Shown here: one piece after another, positions 35,125-47,958 of the stretch
How positions within the stretch are numbered: position 1 is the stretch's first letter
How the letters are laid out: the number at the start of each line of letters is the position of its first letter
From: Chrysomallon squamiferum
Lineage: Eukaryota > Mollusca > Gastropoda > Neomphalida > Peltospiridae
Direction: 5' to 3'
DNA length: 64,000 bases
NCBI GenBank assembly: GCA_012295275.1
Contig: CM022667.1
Span: 5,462,208-5,526,207, forward strand
Position numbers and translations under genes: made by a program
The notes under the pieces: model-generated
The model's database searches: none
Seen by the model: the letters and a program-made list of their open reading frames with translations, nothing else
Told to the model about the DNA's origin: nothing

Positions 35125-35845
35125 TAGTTCTTTAATATAAAAAAAACACTTATAAGAATTTTTGAAAGTACAGTTGGTTCATCCAATATTGTTACATACG
35201 TGTATATTAATATATAGCATCACTCAGCTACTTGGTTTAGCTTAACAACAAAGTACTGTATTATATCAGTTTAATATTAAATAAACACACACACACACAC
35301 ATACATATACCTATGTATATACAGACACACATATACAGGGTCATTCAAAAGTTGTTTTTCAGTACAGAATTCTGCAAATATGAAAGAGACTCTGAATCTG
35401 ATAATTTTCATTCAAACATGAGAGGCATGGCTTATTTCCACACTTTTCTTTTGTGTCTCATTTTTGACCAGGTGTTATAAAAGGAAGTGTGCATGACTTT
35501 AAATGTTTGTCACCTTTCACGACTTTTTTCAAAGAGTGTCTTTTTTAATCCTGAAAATGCGGGATATATATGATACCCAGAAGATATTTGAAAAGCTGCT
35601 GAGAACACAGCTGATCATCGAAACATACAGGCTGTTTAGCAAATTTAAGTTATAAACCCGAAATTGTTTCTTGATTTGTTGTCAAAGCAAAAGTGTACAG
35701 TCTTCATAATAGGAACCCAATGGTTCAGTAGGAAAATCAATAATGTCCCATTTTTTTCCCCGATTTGGTTTGGTATTGTGAAACAGCAATACCTACTTGA
35801 ACTGTCTGACAGTAAGCATCTCCTTCAGTGTTTGTAACTCTCCCA
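35125..35845. other. Sequence absent from the second segmental copy
   Basis: This stretch continues the ~1.5-kb block (about 34.3-35.84 kb) that has no counterpart between 55.76 and 55.78 kb. It starts with AC-rich simple sequence and then a segment opening with ACAGGGTCATTCAAAAG, which looks like the end of another mobile element but cannot be named. No exon is seen. Confidence 0.4.
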
Positions 35846-38640
35846 GGGTCTTCACCATCAAACATCTTGAATGTTTTACTTAGGTTCAGTCTAGGTCAAA
35901 AAGATATTTTTATATCCACCTCACAAGACATTTAGCAACTAAATTGACAGTACGTTATTCTTTATTGATGCCATATGAGCTGCCTTTGGTTCTCTGAACA
36001 TGGTGAACAAGCATCCAGCATATAATTCTCAGCTTTTGGTACCTTATTGGTGACAGCTTCATCTGACAGGTTGCAGGCATGGTCAGTTGTGCTTTGGCAA
36101 GGTCTGATTAATTGGGTTTCCTCAATATGTTGTTTACCTCAAAAAGACATGGAGGAAAAATAAAAGGTGGATGTGACAGAAAAATAATTAACAAAATAAA
36201 TCGGTTACATAACTGAAACTGCCTACTAAAGCAGATCAAGGGAGTTGAAAATTGGTAGTAAAAATAAAATATGCAGTTGTCCCAGAAAACGTATTAATAA
36301 AATAAACTGGATACATAATCTGAACTCTGTGAGGGTAACACTGCAGACCTTCTCTCTTAACTTTTTACTAATTGGGCTGATTGTTGTTCAGTCCTCTCTC
36401 ATCTGTGTTGTTCTTTGGAGATGTTCTTTGAAGAATTTTGTACAGTGAAAACCATTTCTTTGGTGATGTTCTTTGAAGAATTTTGTACAGTGAAAACCAT
36501 ATAGGAATCTGCTATTATGCCATATGTGCTTCATCTGACAGGTGGCAGGCATGGTCAATTGTGCTTTGGCAAGGTGTGATTAATTGGGTTTCCTCAATAT
36601 GTCGTTTGCATCAAAAAACACTATTGGTAATATACATAATTCATTCTGAAGAACCTCCTCCATATAAACTTTTTCTTCTCAGGATGTGAACAGTTTCCTC
36701 ACGAAGAAAATGCATGACCGATAGTTCTCTCAGCGGTATTGTTGACAGCAGATACTTTAACTAGTGTACTTGCTTTTATTTTTGTTTACATGATTTTTCT
36801 GCTGATACATAACAGCCAATATTAACATTATCCCGAGAAGAACTTCAGTTATTATATTTCTTAGTGCAGAATCTGTAGACAGTGGACTGTGCAATTCAGA
36901 TTCTTCCCTGATTTTGGCCGGGTCCATTTGATTCCTTTTCAGCCTGGCTTCAGTCCATTCCTTGTGCTATTCATTTGTTGTAAGTGCATGTTAATTAAAC
37001 TCCTGAATGGCAGTGTTGTATTCAGAGCCCATTGCAGCTGACATTGTCCAGAGGATACAGTGCTCCATGGCCATCCCACACCCTGAGGTAAGATCTCCAG
37101 CAGACTGTCACTGAAATTTTCCACATTTTTCTACAGGGGTAGCAACAACTAATAAAACAAATTCTGCTCTTAAATATAATAATTATACCATTTACAGTTT
37201 TATAAATCTATAAATTCAAATTATAATTCAGAATTTAACCTTATCATCTTTATTCATGTCATATTTGCTTTTAATAGACATTATAGAGGTTTCAAATTTA
37301 AATTTAATTTCAAGCATAAATTACTGTACTGAAAATAATATATTTTGACTTAAGTATATTATATTGTAAATGTGACAAATTAATTACTTCAGTATATTAT
37401 GAAAATATAGATCATAAATATTTATCTTATGTATGTTAGGAAAACTTTTTATAATTTATGCAGGATCTGGATTAGTCTCATTCAGGCTGAACATAATTAT
37501 AGGAAAACACTAAACAACAAAGTATACTACATTAACGATGAATTCAGTTTGAATAAAAATAAAATGAATTAATTATTGCTACTCTTGGGTGAAGTAGCTA
37601 ATGTGAAGCTGATCTTACAGATCTCTGAGGGAAGAGTTCTTACAGAACCTTCAGTTTGTATCTTTGACTTGGGTTTTTAAGGTATTTTATTAAGTGATTA
37701 AAATTAGGTTGCATCAGTACATCTCTCATATCCTGTACCAGAGATGCCAGAATGATTCATTGGTTATATATGTTCAAAGATAGCATATGCAGAAGACTCG
37801 GGTAAATTACTTCATATTATTGATTCAGTTCCTTCTTTTGTGCCATATGACAATATGCGTTGTTCACAAGCCTTTGAGATCCACTGCCCTTGTTTTCCAA
37901 GCTAATTACCTTGCTGATGCACAAGAGATGAAAATGTTGACAAAAATCTTTCAGTTTCTTTCAACTAATTAGTATCATAATAGTGAGGAATGTGTATGGG
38001 ATACAATTCATACTTGCTGTCATTTTCACTCACACTAATATCTTGCAACATAGAATTTCATCTCCATTGAGGAAACATAACACTTCATCAATTGAGCCCT
38101 TATTGCTACTAGACACTGTGATCAAGATGGGATGTAAATGAAATGAGCAAGAAGTATGAAAACAAGAATCCCTGTCCTTGTATAAGACAATGTGCATGTC
38201 CTGGTAAGAGCAATGGATCACTACAAAACATGTTGTGTTTAAACTGATTGTATCTGAGGACTTTATTTCAAGAGCAGAAGTTGATGTTTTCAATATACAC
38301 ATGATACCGCCTATAAGCGAAAGGTGAAACAGATGACTGTTTTCCAACAACATTTCACTAAGTTCTGATGTCCATTTTCAAAACAAATAATTCTGTCATC
38401 CCAAAGGTATTAACTGTTCAGCCTTTGCTGCACTACTGTAGGTTTATAGCTTCAACTGTGTCCTGTAAAATGATTCTGAAAAGTGAAGATGATCTGCTGT
38501 CAGCAGTAAATGCTCTAACGTACGTCACCACCACTCTAAGCCAATCTGATTTCCGAACATCAAGTTTAGAAAATTGTGACCAGATATTAGAGGCAAAGAC
38601 CTCCGACAGTACATGAGTTTGTCCATACCCATTTCTGGTC
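35846..38640 (-). pseudogene. Decayed coding-like tract, unrecognised
   Basis: Minus-strand frames here contain longer protein-like pieces (for example SDLAKAQLTMPATCQ near 36.1 kb, MENFSDSLLEILPQG near 37.1 kb, LHYRDRDS-type text near 38.2 kb and WSQFSKLDVRKSDWLR near 38.55 kb), broken by stops and frameshifts. The same pieces are present in copy 2. I suspect an old mobile element but cannot name its family. It lies in intron 1 of gene D and is unlikely to be expressed. Confidence 0.3.
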
Positions 38641-38879
38641 ATGATAAAAAATCTGAAGAAAAGAAAAAGAGAGACATTTAGGTTTATTTGCAGTAATTTG
38701 AAATGCAGAACAAAGCAAAATGTTCAATGGAGACTTCAAATTTTTTAAACAAAGACCTTAATATAGTCTTTTATCATTATTAATGAATTACTAGTGGCAG
38801 TTGAATTTATCCTGGATAACACGTGTTCAAACTTTGAAAGTTTACTGATATAAATGATGTAACTTTGTTCTTTCCACAG

Positions 38880-38951
38880 AAATGGTTTTTGACTGCACTG
38901 TTCTTCACATTGCTGTGATTACTTTTATCTTCACATGGGCCTCTGTTGAAG
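38880..38951 (+). CDS. Signal-peptide exon of gene D
   Basis: The exon begins after TTTCCACAG with AA then ATG (38882) and runs 23 codons plus one base to GTGAGT, phase 1. The peptide MVFDCTVLHI / AVITFIFTWASVE is a signal sequence with a hydrophobic core. It is related to gene C's (TVLHI) and identical in protein to gene E's. The acceptor directly before the ATG means a non-coding first exon must be spliced on, for which the candidate is 33.75-33.90 kb. Confidence 0.83.
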
Positions 38952-39654
38952 GTGAGTGTTTTCCATGTCAGTTACATATTTCAAGCTATTTATGAAAAAT
39001 ACAAATTTGGTGGCAGCTGATTTTGGCAGCTTACAATAATCATGTAATTGATTATTTTCTCAGTAGGTGAAACTTAATTGTTTAATGATTTTATCAGTTC
39101 AAAAGTTTTACTTTCAACAAGTGAAATCATATTTGTAATATATGTTATCTGCAACGGTTGAAATCTAAGGTGCATCAGCAATTGGAAATGTGAGCAATAT
39201 TGAACAAGTTTTGTAGAATATGTGGATCTGAGATTATCAAATAATCGATTTGGTTGTTCCCTATAGTAGTGCATAAAACTGAAGCAAAAATATTTTAAAT
39301 ACAGTATGCATACTAAATTTCTGCAAACTGGTGAGAAAACAATAATAATTTTATAAGACCATGTTTCTTTATTTACACTTTCGTAAAAGTCATTTGTAAT
39401 ATTTGGCATATTGGTGACAAATGCAGAAGTCAGATATGCTAGGTCTCTAAATCTGTTTTTCCTTAAGTTAACTGACACAGCCATGGGCTATAATTCTTAC
39501 TACATATCAATTCAGGATCATGTGACTTAAAAGGTCAAATTCAAACAAAAGATCAAAATGTTATGAGCCATTAACACACTGGCTGCAGGATATCATAACA
39601 ATATTCTAATAAAAATTATATTAAATACTTCATTAGCAATAGAATATAACTGTA

Positions 39655-39657
<3 letters not shown>

Positions 39658-39692
<35 letters not shown>
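39658..39692. repeat. (AT)n microsatellite
   Basis: TA dinucleotide run in the intron before the Ig exon of gene D. It is shorter and split in copy 2 (59524, 59618). Confidence 0.9.
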
Positions 39693-39695
<3 letters not shown>

Positions 39696-39882
39696 GAACA
39701 GCTTTTCTCATTAATATAAAATGTCTTTTTTAAGATTCTGTTTCATTAGAAACAGAATATCTGTGTATTCATATATATATATATACAAACACAGGGCTCA
39801 AGCTAGGCTAGAAAATTGTTTATGTATTTATTTATCGCTGTCTATCATTCTCTTTATAAACAAATAAAAGTGTGTTTTACAG

Positions 39883-40215
39883 GTAAAGCACGTACAGATA
39901 TAGATTGCCTGGATGCACCAAAGGAATGGCAAGAGACAAAATTAACCTGTAAAGTGTCTGGTACAGTAACAGTTGGAGTAAAATATCTACGTCCAAATTC
40001 TGGAGAACCACAAGAAGTTTTGTCTTGTAATGGAGCTTCCTCTGAGTGTGATACAGGGAGTGGTATACCTGGATATACTTATGTAATAGACTCATCTACA
40101 CAAATCACACTTATTATAAAGTCTTTTAACAAAGCTGCCGACGAAGGAACATGGAGATGTACTGATGGCAATCCTCCTGGTATTGGTGATACTACTTGCA
40201 GCAAAATAATTTCAA
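39883..40215 (+). CDS. Six-cysteine Ig-like domain exon (gene D)
   Basis: A 333-nt exon, acceptor TTTTACAG, donor GTAAGT, phase 1-1, encoding 111 residues. The B and F strands are marked by KLTCKVSG and DEGTWRCTDG. Two further cysteine pairs are IDC with TTC near the ends and LSC with SEC in the middle, so three disulfides are possible. The stretch between LSCN and PGYT differs almost completely from gene E. The domain is clearly Ig-like but distinct from the A/B/C subfamilies in length and cysteine count. An in-frame methionine upstream of the acceptor (39816) was not used because the splice site and the signal exon define the start. Confidence 0.83.
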
Positions 40216-40684
40216 GTAAGTTGATAAAGATTATATAAAATATATTGTAAGTGATAAACAATTTCAGCTGTGTATTTGTCTGTCTGTTAAGGATGGGGGA
40301 AGGGCAATTCCATCCAACTGTCAGATATTATCGTGAAAAAGGTTAATAAAAATAAATATATATTTCTGTTGCGATAAACTTTTATCAGATTCCAATTTTA
40401 AATCTAGGCAGTTTTATATTACAAAGTTAATGTATGTTTCAACCTGTGTTAGAAACCAGAATCTTAATGTAAAGTTTCTGTTAAGAACTCCTAAAACTTA
40501 CTTAAATAATACTAATTACCGTATTCAGCATAATGTATTCCATTGTAAGAATAGTTTACTAAACATTGTTAATTTTTATTAGTTTTGAACTGTAGTTGAC
40601 AAAAACTGCAAATGCTACAGTTGCAGATATATATATATATATATGTATGTATCTCAGAAAGTTTACACATTACTGACTTTACAG

Positions 40685-40872
40685 GATACATTCTTGACAT
40701 AAGCTCTGAGAAGAAATATTCATTGTTCATTCATAATTTTATAGCATCTAATGTGAAGGTAACCAGATCCTCTACATGTTCTATTCTGTTATTTATCTAC
40801 TTTATTGAAAACAAAATCTTCATATTAAACAACAAAAACATGCAACAGAAAACTAGGTGTCGAATGAAGTAA
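40685..40872 (+). pseudogene. Partial Ig-like segment in gene D intron
   Basis: After an acceptor-like TTTACAG, a frame reads YILDISSEKKYSLFIHNFIAS then NVK, and later RSSTCSI. The spacing YSL.IHNF.AS ... C resembles the E and F strands of an Ig domain. No matching B strand precedes it. A GTAACC donor follows NVK. The frame stays open in copy 2 (60351-60538). It may be a remnant of a second Ig domain or a weak alternative exon. Confidence 0.35.
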
Positions 40873-41752
40873 AACAGGAAAGGCCAGTTATGAATTTCCT
40901 GAAATATTTATTTAAGATATGTGTGTCTGTGTGTGTGTGTGTGTATGTGTTAATCATGTCATACACTTACTAAATTGTGTAAATATGATTTTTTACATAT
41001 AAAATATGCTATTACTGTGTTGTTGGTGGTACTATATTTACTGTTTTACACCTAGTTAGAATTCTTCTTAACACTACATTTTATTTTCCTTTATATTTTG
41101 TTAGGCAAATACCTTATTCTTAGGGATCGTGTAATGGCATGTAACATGCTTCTTAATTAGATAATTATTATAGTGATTTTTTATTTTTTCTTCACTACAT
41201 GGCTTTGAGTTAAACATTTTCTTGGAGAATGTGAACTAGGGTCAAATACTGATATCAGCAGCAACAGAAAATATCTAATTTGATCAGTTGGTTGCAGCAA
41301 GTTATCATTATATAATATTAAAAGCTTGATAGTGCTCACATTTTGTAGGTTTAGTGTATGCCCACATATTTTCACTGAAAAACTAATGATCTATCACATA
41401 CTTCAAAGAAGTTGTTTTCTTCCTTACGTTTTATTCTAAAGTTATTGTATTGAATATGATAATGTTAATATTGGTTTTACTGCTCTAAAAAAAATAAAAT
41501 AAAATAAACTGATTGTGCTAAGAGTGTCAATAAATTTACATTTTGCAGTTCAAGCTATCTGTCTTTACTTACACTTATTTGGAATCAATTTTTAAAGAAA
41601 TTTAATTGTTTTTAATCGAATCATAATAGATAAAGCAAATTTTTATTGTTTTTATCACAAAACACATTTGATTACTATGCTTCTTGCCATAAGTATTTGT
41701 TTTCAAAATGTTGTTTTGCAGTAAATTATTTCGTTTTTTTTGTTTGTTTTAG

Positions 41753-41868
41753 TGACATTTCTTAGCTGGAGTGAGAGATGTGGACATTGTAAAAGCCACA
41801 TACCTGAAATTCAGTTATTTTGGGGATGTTTGAAAATAGGGAATTTATATACTTCTTATATATTATGA
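41753..41868 (+). CDS. Candidate alternative terminal exon (gene D)
   Basis: After TTTGTTTTAG, reading in the phase left by the Ig exon gives (A+TG) TFLSWSERCGHCKSHIPEI followed by QLFWGCLKIGNLYTSYIL and TGA. The frame is open and conserved in copy 2 with only three residue-level differences, including Cys-Gly to Cys-Glu. If used it would give a secreted product with three extra cysteines and no membrane helix. There is no direct evidence of use, and an unrelated chance frame of this length is possible. Confidence 0.4.
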
Positions 41869-42883
41869 ATTATTTTTTATGCTAAATTGATTACATTTAT
41901 TTCTTTAGCATTGTTTAAACTAACTGTCTTTCTTCATTTTTATTTAACAAACAACATAGGTACAAGTACAACATAAAAAGTTGGTGTTTCACTTCTTTAT
42001 GAATATCAGATCATTTCAGAAGTGGTAAAAAATATAATTCATGTTCATTTGTTTTTAAAATGATTGAAAACAAACTCTACTGTTACTGCTTGCCTCATTG
42101 AAAAGTTGTTATCTTTCTAATTGATACACAGTGATTATCATATCAACAGTTTTGGCGAAGCACACATCTTCATGTTATGTTTTCATGTGTTTTACATCCA
42201 AATCATCATAAAGGTAATACAATTTACTGTGTGTATATATGTATGTATGTGATTCTCACATTACTGATATTTCTTACTGTTGTGTATGTGCAATAATTAA
42301 ATTAAGACTATTTATTGTTACAAGTTAATTTTGTAATACTGTTATGGAATGTTATGTGTATACTTAGTATGCTTTTTTGTGTTTTCTTTTCTTATTGATA
42401 GCAGGAACAGTAAGACAATATATTGTCTAAATCTGAGCTAAAGCCAGAATTGAAAAAGAATCATATTCAGTTTGAGACTGCTATTTTTTTCTAAATATTA
42501 CAAAGCAGTTTTCTAAGATTGATACCAACACTAAATTAATTCCACCAACTGCAAATATCTTGAAAAAGAACCCAGTGCAGGGAAGATGTATGATAAATAG
42601 GAAAAAGCAGAAGTTTAGTACATGCAGAATATTGATCAGTATCATAATACTAACATACTTCAAAACAAAAACTGAAAACAAATTGTTCTAAAATCAAATT
42701 AAATCTGTCTTATATTATTTTGTTCTTGTGTTGTTAGTTTCCAAAATAAAATGACAGTTCTGTTATCATTATTTGTAATTTGTATCTAAATTTGTAACAT
42801 ATAACTCATGTAGGCCCTTTATAATGTTAATACTATTAATTATTTAAAATAACATTGTATCAAAAGTTAGAAGGTCTATAAAA

Positions 42884-42922
<39 letters not shown>

Positions 42923-43357
42923 GACTGCTACTACTATTACTACTACTAATTACAGAATGAAATCTAAAGACTCAACAAGAAAGAATCAACATTTTTAACA
43001 GTTGCTCCTCTTAGTAGTGCAATACTGGAAACCCTAACTATATACATAATGATGTTTCAGATTCAAGTCGTATTCTATATCAAGTTTGTGTGAATACATT
43101 TAAAGCTTAAATCCATGATGTAATATTTGAAATGCAATTTCTATCTGTGAATAAATAATGTGACTGATTAGTAAAATGCTCCTAATAAAACTCTTTAAAA
43201 CACAGCTGCTGTGAACACATACATGATGTTATGTATCCCTAACTTGTAGAAGAACAATTACTAACATAGTTATCCCGTATATCATGTTTACTTATTTTAC
43301 AAGGGTGCTAGTGATAATGCATGGATATGAAATGTGTATATATTTGTATTCATAGAT

Positions 43358-43588
43358 GAAATTTTGAAATTTGTTTTAAATGTTGATGTTATTGGGTCAA
43401 AATCTTTTTTTATCTCAGGACTTCACAGAAACAGTAACATTAACAAATATAAAACTGTTAATGAAATAACCCTGAATACCAGTGTCATAAATGCAAGGAG
43501 CAGACTTAAGATCTTTGTGATTTCCCTAGAACAACCTTGTAAAATCAGAATCTTTGTATGTTGTGTGAAACTTTTCCTAGACCATTAA
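43358..43588 (+). other. Open frame conserved in both segmental copies
   Basis: Following TTCATAG, an open frame of about 76 codons (EILKFVLNVDVIG ... NEITLNTSVINAR ... LKIFVISLEQPCKI) ends at TAA. It is kept open in copy 2 (63021-63251) with two replacement changes. It has no recognised domain, although the middle is faintly Ig-like. It may be intronic chance or a decayed exon. Confidence 0.25.
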
Positions 43589-43979
43589 TGCAATTTAAAA
43601 CATTGTGTATTTTTATTATTATTATTAATTGATGTAATTGAGTTTTGAAGAGTACATTTTTGTTTCTAGGTTTACAAAGAAATTTAAGTGACCATTTTAT
43701 AGTTTAGAAGATCTTTCTGATATATTACTACTATATTCACAATAAACTATATTTCTCTTACAATGATTTATTTAATACAAATACTTATACAGGCAGCAAA
43801 TCAATATTATATATGTATTATTTACAATCTAAATTTTTATAAAAAACATTCTTATTTATCATAAAGAATAATAATGAAAAGAAAATTATTTTTTCATTTA
43901 AATTTTCTTTTTCCAATGTCATTGTTAACATTTGTTTCAATATATATATAGTTTTCTAATAAATAAATCAATAAACAAC

Positions 43980-44030
<51 letters not shown>

Positions 44031-44337
44031 ACCAAAATTATGATATTTATAATAATTGTTTAACTATTATCAGTATGTTTCACCTTTCATGAGAATTTAA
44101 TCTAAATTGATTACATTTGTTTAATTCCTCTTTGAAGTAATGGATTTTATTAATACATAATCTCAAGCCTTAATAACATTATCTGTTTTCATAATATTTT
44201 TCTTTTCTTTCCTGCTTCCTTGTTTCTTTATGAAACATCATTTAACAACTTACTCAGAACTGTCCCGTTTAATTTAAGATTTGTTTTCCAAACTTCACTG
44301 AATACAAATTTCAATAATCTTTCTCAGATCTGTGCTA

Positions 44338-45840
44338 ATAAAACTACCATTAGCCACAGGAATCATAGGAAATAGTTTTATGAAGTTATTAACTGAAAAC
44401 AGTGATTTCCTTCTAAACAGATAATGATCTGTAGAAATGTTTAACTTCTGTCCTAAAATAAATAACAGATGTTTTATGAAAAATATGGTCACAGCTGTAA
44501 TCGAACACTGCTCTTTTTTCAGTAGACTTAGTCCAGATATGATAAAAACATTTCTTTCTTTCTTATTATTTAGTTATTTTTTTATTTTTATTATTACTGT
44601 TGTTGTTGTTGTTGTTGTTATTATTATTATTGAATTGCATAAACAAATATCAGAAACTTTCTTAACCAGTACACTTCAATTATTGAATTTATATTAAAAC
44701 AAAATTGACCATGTAGAGTATATCAGCAGATTTTGTTTTATTGTCATAACTTGGATAGACTTTTGTTCTCATTAGATGTATTTCTTATTTAGAACTCATT
44801 TTCAAACATTATGTCTATGATACATTATTATTTTAATTTCATAAAACCAGCTCAATGCAGAATTTCCTATACCTGTGAAGTATAATTAAAATATTCAAGA
44901 AATTTTTTCATTTGAAAACAGAAAATATTAGAGATATATCATCTTATTTATAATAGTTTCCGTTTTGAACTGTCCTAAACAGAATTAAAAAAATATTTTC
45001 TGGTTTACTTCGTTATTATTTTTAAATGTATTAATTTATTATAATTTAAAATAATTTTCACTATAGCCTGTCAGCTATATTACTACTTCATTTTAGTGAT
45101 ATGATATTTTAACAAATTATATGAAAATCCCATACACAGACCTTTCGACCTTGAAATTCACCTTGTGGATCACATGACCTTGAGATAATCTTTCTTGAAA
45201 TTTAATCTCCCACATGTTAACTAAAACATATAATGGTTTCAGAGGTGTAATCTTTTTGTTTAGCCACAATATAGATTTTAAAAATGCATTCCTGCACGGA
45301 TAATTGATACAATGCATCAGTGTGCATTGTCTACATGTATAAACTTCTCTGAGACCAAAATCTCATCTTTGGAGTCGAATTCCACATTACATGTCTGAAG
45401 GATATGAAAAGATGTCAAAAAACATAACATATTCTAAACAATGAGGCCCAAAGGGTTAACAGTACCAGTTTTATGAAGATTGGCCCTGTAGTTCCTGACA
45501 TATGTGGGATCCCAATCAATAAAGTATACCAAGTTTCATAAAAATCCGATACGGTCAGGTTTCAAATTATTATTATTAATTTTTTTGGAGTGTGGTGTGA
45601 TTTGATACGGAATGACCACAATGTATCTGAATGCCAGTATCACAGCAGATTAAGTTCATTGAGATCTCTCCAATATAACCTTGTAAAATATATATTTATT
45701 TATACATTCAAAATACCTATTCAGCTGAAGTTCACCACATGTTATGTGTCTTAATTGAGATTTCATCATGAAACGAGATTACTACAAAGCAGGTTATATG
45801 TCAGTAATTCTTTCAGCTCTACATTCACTACGTTATTTGA
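44338..45840. other. Gene D intron, no exon recognised
   Basis: AT-rich sequence with a GTT/ATT triplet run near 44600-44630. At 45.45-45.58 kb there is a less AT-rich stretch (containing AGTTTCATAAAAATCCGA) that has the look of a dispersed repeat but cannot be named. Confidence 0.4.
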
Positions 45841-45849
45841 CACGAGAAG

Positions 45850-46110
45850 CAACAAGCTCTGCCTTACATGTAACGGGCTCTTTGATCTGTCATAGTGATG
45901 TGTGTTTTACATAATAAAATTAACTCAGTTTTGTGTGTCATATCGAGCTATTTTTTATGCCATAATGAGCTTTTTTTCTCCCTGTTACATTGAGCTCTGC
46001 TTTACGTTTTAAATTAACTCAGTTTTGTGTGTTATAACGAGCTATCCTTTATGTCACAATGAGCTCTGCTTTACGAGTTAGCGAGCTCTGTTTTATATCT
46101 TTTTACTATT
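45850..46110. repeat. Imperfect tandem repeat, GAGCTCTGCTTTACG type
   Basis: Relative of the array at 32110-32420, upstream of the gene D transmembrane exon, with copies of AACTCAGTTTTGTGTG and GAGCTCTGCTTTACG. It supports duplication of the whole 3' gene block between C and D. Confidence 0.7.
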
Positions 46111-46345
46111 TTTCACATTATATCTATACACATTCAAGTCTACACTGCATGTTGTAATAGGCTCTACATTATGTGTAAAACTTTCAAGGTTATATTTTAT
46201 AAGTAAAAGAAAAAAATAAACACAATTAATGAAAGCATTCAGTAGATAAGTGTAGTGTTATGGCATTAAAATAAAAAAATAAAAATAATGCTATGCATTA
46301 ATGATCTTTTTAAATGAGATTATTGTTCTACTCTGATTTTAGCAG

Positions 46346-46409
46346 ATGACACATCACTTGCCACCCGCACAAGACCTGTACTATGGACAATTACTGTGTG
46401 CATTATTTG
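46346..46409 (+). CDS. Transmembrane exon of gene D
   Basis: A 64-nt exon after TTTTAGCAG, with donor GTGAGT, phase 1 to phase 2. It reads DTSLATRTRP and then VLWTITVCII, the N-terminal half of a membrane helix preceded by a short stalk. It is aligned base for base with the gene C exon at 32714. The phase-2 end does not match the phase-1 start of the tail exon at 47959, so at least one short exon is missing from my model, possibly at the acceptor CATTGCAG/CTTTGAG near 46575, which itself runs to a stop (TGA) after 14 codons. Confidence 0.65.
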
Positions 46410-46414
46410 GTGAG

Positions 46415-46417
<3 letters not shown>

Positions 46418-46509
<92 letters not shown>
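46418..46509. repeat. (TC)n microsatellite
   Basis: About 90 bp of pure TC immediately after the donor of the transmembrane exon, the same place as in gene C. Confidence 0.97.
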
Positions 46510-46511
<2 letters not shown>

Positions 46512-47958
46512 AACTAAACCTTGTTAATTTGATTTCTTCAGGTAATTATATTTCTTGTATATTATTCATTGCAGCTTTGAGATCATCACTAGTGATTTAC
46601 TTTCTCAGTACTGAAAAAAAAAAGAGATATCACTGCTGGAATGTTCTTAAGAAATTTACTGTTGCTTGTTTCTGGGATTCGTTTTAAATAATATTTAACT
46701 AATTAAATGGATTTTTTTTTCATTGATACATTTTTTCGTTTATATTTGGAAATAATTTTATGCATTGATGAGGCTTCTCAGAATTTTCTCTCTCTCTTGA
46801 AGATTAGGTATAAGCATTTGTTTTTCTTCTTTATTTTATTTTATTATGTTTATTTATGTTTTTGTTTAATATTATTTTTTTATATATCATTTTTTATGTA
46901 AATTGTTCTTTTCACACAACTTGCTCATGTTTCACGCATGTTTCACTTTCTGGCTTGTTTTAAAGTTTCTCTTTCAGTAACAGCCCAAGTTTATTACAAA
47001 TGTGATGTTCAACATGTTTATTTACTTTATTTACTACCTCATTTTGTTTAGATTTGTGTTAAGCTTTATAGTGAATGAATACTAGCTAGTTTTGAAGTAA
47101 ATCCTATAAGTGAATAAATATAATGTTACTATCTCAAAAATTTGTGTTGTTATATTATCTGTTGCAACATAACCTAGGAAATTGTCTCTTCATCAAATCT
47201 GTGAGTAACCAATATTTATTGTTATTTTATTTTGATTTGTTTTAACAACAGTTTACATGTTATTAGCAACTATGCTTATAGAGTTCTTGTTGTTGTTGTT
47301 ATTATTATTCACCCATTTTGTTAATTAAAGCTCAGGCCAATATAATGGTGGTATCTATAATAGTTCTGGATTACGTGATAATTAAGTAAATGTGTGTATG
47401 TTTAGTTACGCTGACAGAATTTAATTTATAACTTAAAAATGTTATATTTTTTGTGAAAAGGTATTTTCATTACATACAAATAAAATCATAACTACGTGAC
47501 AGTAAAATGTTAAACAAGGAATTCAGAGGTCTGTCTGTATGTTGGTGTTTTGTGAATTGGATCGTTTTATTATTTGATTGTTCACTTCATTTTGTATTTT
47601 AATAATTACTGCAAATATTTTCTCATGGTTATCTATTTGAAACAAATTTGCATATTGAAGTATATAAGAAAAGTAGATTTATTGTATCATGTTCCATGAT
47701 CTTAACATTTTATCAGTAATTATTCAATTAAATTAGACTAATTTTGTATATTTACTAAAAACAAATATTTCATTGTTGTCATTTAGATACACGTCTCTGA
47801 GTTGATGAAACATTTTAAGTATTGGCAACAATTGTAAATTTACCCTCAGTTGGTGTTTCCTGTTCCTTTGTAAACTGTTTGCATCCAAATGTAACATTAA
47901 TACTATTCTTATAATCTATCTATCTATATATTATTTTTGTTATTTTTACTGTTTTCAG

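Larger units (their letters stand above)
35846..44337. repeat. Segmental duplication, copy 1 (gene D 5' half)
   Basis: From CACCATCAAACATCTTGAATG onward the sequence is nearly identical to 55780-64000, including exons, introns and simple repeats. Copy 2 is cut by the window edge, so the right boundary is unknown. Differences include a ~55-bp excess in copy 1 around 36.42-36.50 kb (a tandemly doubled TGATGTTCTTTGAAGAATTT motif) and about 200 bp at 40.31-40.52 kb missing from copy 2. Within each copy a ~92-bp direct repeat (CTTCATCTGACAGG.TGCAGG) occurs twice (36055 and 36528). Confidence 0.92.

Noticed and set aside
39074-39484. Minus-strand 136-codon frame in gene D intron 1
   Set aside because: Lies in an intron, shortened by frame disruption in copy 2 (59108-59359), with no recognisable domain.
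45450-45580. Less AT-rich stretch with AGTTTCATAAAAATCCGA as a possible gene
   Set aside because: No open frame or splice sites; looks like a dispersed repeat that I cannot identify.
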